This document shows, in pieces, positions 61,546 through 64,000 of a stretch of 64,000 nt of DNA (position 1 is its first letter; the number at the start of each line of letters is the position of its first letter). Position numbers and translations under genes: made by a program. The DNA lies in contig OX392538.1 of assembly GCA_947623455.1 (NCBI GenBank), forward strand, positions 31,991,001-32,055,000, in the 5' to 3' direction. The notes under the pieces are model-generated. The model saw nothing but the letters and a program-made list of their open reading frames with translations. It made no database searches and was not told where the DNA came from. The DNA is from Mimachlamys varia. Taxonomy: Eukaryota > Mollusca > Bivalvia > Pectinida > Pectinidae.

Positions 61546-63684
61546 ACATTTTATGTCTGATGTATGATTATTCATGCTAATAAGAAACATATGTTGAAAT
61601 AAAGCCATATTTTGACAAAGAGACTATTCTATTGTTTGTACATTCATGTCGATTAAACTTATGATAAATTTCGTTATTTGTATCATTGAATTTTTTTAAA
61701 GACAATCCAACGGTGTAAACACACTACTATACATACAACTTATGGTTTTTTTACAATTGAACAAGAAGCACCTAAACTTTATCCCTGGGGGCATTACATG
61801 TAACAGGGGATGTTTTTTGTATCTTGTCCAACTGATATAGGCTTTGGTTTTAAGCCTCCGAGTTCATGCAAGGCGAGTGCATGTGTTGCGTGCTTCAGTA
61901 TTTGGGAGGCTGCAAGATGTTCCCTGTAAGGCTCTTTGCGATAGTGCGGAATTGATGTCGACTTCAATGTGATATTACATTGAAGTATACTGTCGAAGGT
62001 CCCCAGCCGAACACCTCACCGGTCACATTATGAACAGGTGAATCATTCGTTCGACTCCCATAATGCTCAGCGACGAGCAGGACATAGTAAGAACCATTCT
62101 TAATAATTGTGTTTGTCTCGGCAAGGGGACAAAATATAAAGCCTTTGTCGCAGGGACGTATTCCTCAAATACAGGCTAAACTGACTCCCGTCTCTAGAAT
62201 AGTTAACAGATGTTGAATTATTGTAAAAAAAATAATCAAATAATTTTGATCACTTGGATGTCTGATTCTGCATTAAGACTAGGGGGAGATAAGCTAGTAG
62301 TAAAACTCATTAGAGAAATTTCTCCATAAAAACTTACGGGTTGGTAACCAGTCTATTGACGCAGTGTCTGTTACGAAGTAGGGTTTGTCGTACTTACATA
62401 AAATTTGAAGGTGATAGTCAAATGTTAAAAGTGAGGCAGTGTCAAGGGACACATTAAGAAAAATTCGCAGTTAAAACGCTGAGAAAAGAGAATATCCCAG
62501 AGTTAGTTGCCTCTTACGATGTTGCAATGAGGGCAGCAGGTACAATAACACCTTAACTGCACAAAACAATGAAAGAAGGATAAATCCTTGTAATGATTTA
62601 CTAAAGTTTTAATCAAAGTCCTCCTTTTGCAGGTTTTTCAATACATCCGGCATATTTGTTTATTTGTTGTTTTCCTATTATTGTTGTCTCCGAACACTTG
62701 GCCAGCACGTTTCCATTAAATCTAGTGGGTTCAGCTGCACTTGTTACTCTTGTTTGTGTGAGGTATGTGCCGTTTGTCATCTGATTGCCTCCAATCTTTA
62801 GAAAACTGTCTCCGGGGAGATTTTAAGGATTCTAATCTTCAATAATGGCACTTTTCCGGTGAACATCAGAAATATCGGAACGGTTATCGGAAAACGTACA
62901 GATTATTCATTTCTAATTCATCTTCGTCGTTATTTTTTTCAATTTCATTTTCTCTCAAATGAGCACATACATTCGTTTACAGTGTCATGTAGACAAATTC
63001 TCATCTAAGCCCGATTTCCCAAGGGGAGGATTACCTGGTTGATCTTTAAAAGAAAACAAATAGTTGAGTGTTTTCCAGCTAAACGTTATATCATTAATTC
63101 TCTGACATCTCATAAAATGCGTGTAGCGACGATGGCAGCCCATAGCCTTAGCATGTCATAAATCGCGGGGATATGTCGCCAGCAGTTAATATTGCCGAGT
63201 TCACAGTACCGTAGGATGATCTTGAGTACAATTAGGTAGCAATTGACTCACCAATAAAACCAGATTACCGTCAATAAACAACAGTGATGGGCTTTCAGTG
63301 TGTCCCCCGAGTACTTGGAAAACTCGCGAGAACGAGATATGTGGGAGTACGTCACCCACAATCGCCATACAATGCACACTTCCGGTGCAATTATAAGACC
63401 ATAACGACACAAGCGTTGTGTGGTTTTATATCAAATGAATCTGTAATAATGTAATTACTTTGTTTTGCACAATACCTATGTGTTTAATGTGTTAGAAACA
63501 ATCGATATCATTAAATTACATCTCGCATTGCAAAATGCTAAAATTCCAATTTAATCATGGCGCAGTTTCGATGCAACACCTTCCGCGTCTTCTGTCTCCG
63601 GACAATTTTCTAGGTAGATAATTATATCTAGCTGGTGAAGGCATTAATTCATAAAATTCGGTACATCAATCAATGTAATAACAA
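61546..63684. other. 5' flank; possible worn dispersed repeat at 61790-62200
   Basis: 61790-62200 is richer in G+C than its surroundings and looks like the kind of repeat scattered in bivalve genomes, but no second copy is in the window. R2 lies at 62225-62370. The rest is unique with no credible frame. Confidence 0.35.
62225..62370 (-). repeat. Dispersed repeat family R2, minus-strand copy
   Basis: Minus strand reads ACTGGTTACCAACCCGTAAG, then GCTTATCTCCCCCTAG and GACATCCAAGTGATCAAAAT, in the order seen in the other two copies. Confidence 0.65.
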
Positions 63685-63865
63685 AACAATAGAAAATACC
63701 AAATCGTCAACAAAACGTTTATCCGAACTCAAAATCCACAATTAAAAAGTACCAGAGAATCAAGACTAAGTGTTCTTGAAGAATAGGCGTCCTCTGCTTC
63801 ATCGAGGACACCCGCCATGTAAATCAAAGTCAGATCCAAGTTAATGTCACAACCTCAAAGCGACA
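63685..63865 (+). repeat. Dispersed repeat family R3, copy 4 (partial)
   Basis: TCGTCAACAAAACGTTTATC, CCGAACTCAAAATCCAC, TGTTCTTGAAGAATAGGCGT and ACACCCGCCATGTAAATC match the family's first half. Confidence 0.7.
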
Positions 63866-64000
63866 ACTGAGGCAAAATTTAGCATGCTGAAGCATGCGTT
63901 ATTCTAAGGTCATCCATGCCCAACTGCTTCAGTGTTTACTTGGAATTAAAAAGTTTAGGTGCAATAGGTTTCGCATCACTATAGGAAATGAATAAACAAT

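Overview
This is eukaryotic, AT-rich, intron- and repeat-dominated genomic DNA. I read it as a marine bivalve mollusc, possibly a scallop. The reasons are the tRNA-derived SINEs with a GAGTGGTTAAGG head and a conserved 'GGGTACTCCGG' body, the many short palindromic elements and minisatellites, and the single recognisable gene, whose protein is invertebrate-like. The lineage call is from memory of such repeats, not from a database search.

One protein-coding gene can be assembled with confidence. It lies on the minus strand and encodes a BAMBI-type TGF-beta pseudoreceptor (BMP and activin membrane-bound inhibitor). It has three coding exons: 58195-58120 (start codon and signal peptide), 16744-16481 (ten-cysteine receptor ectodomain) and 13737-13385 (juxtamembrane stalk, transmembrane helix, short kinase-less tail, stop). 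Both introns are phase 1 with GT-AG ends. The joined CDS is 693 nt, or 230 residues. Intron 1 is about 41.4 kb and fills two thirds of the window; intron 2 is about 2.7 kb. A possible poly(A) site lies near 11.9 kb.

Layout: 0-2.6 kb holds a dispersed repeat split by a dead mariner (DD34D) copy, then a 27-bp minisatellite. 2.6-13.4 kb is the 3' flank, with SINEs, palindromic elements, a near-perfect 70-bp hairpin and a 33-bp minisatellite. 13.4-16.7 kb holds exons 3 and 2. 16.7-58.1 kb is intron 1, carrying SINE copies, a DIRS-like recombinase scrap, a 40-bp minisatellite, four copies of a TTAA-flanked ~390-bp element between 34.4 and 42.7 kb, and a homeodomain-site-rich unique block near 53-54 kb. 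58.2-64 kb is the 5' flank, with a weak promoter candidate and several copies of another dispersed repeat.

I found no second credible protein-coding gene, no functional tRNA or rRNA gene, and no CRISPR array. Most open frames in the window are short chance frames or by-products of tandem repeats whose unit is a multiple of three.
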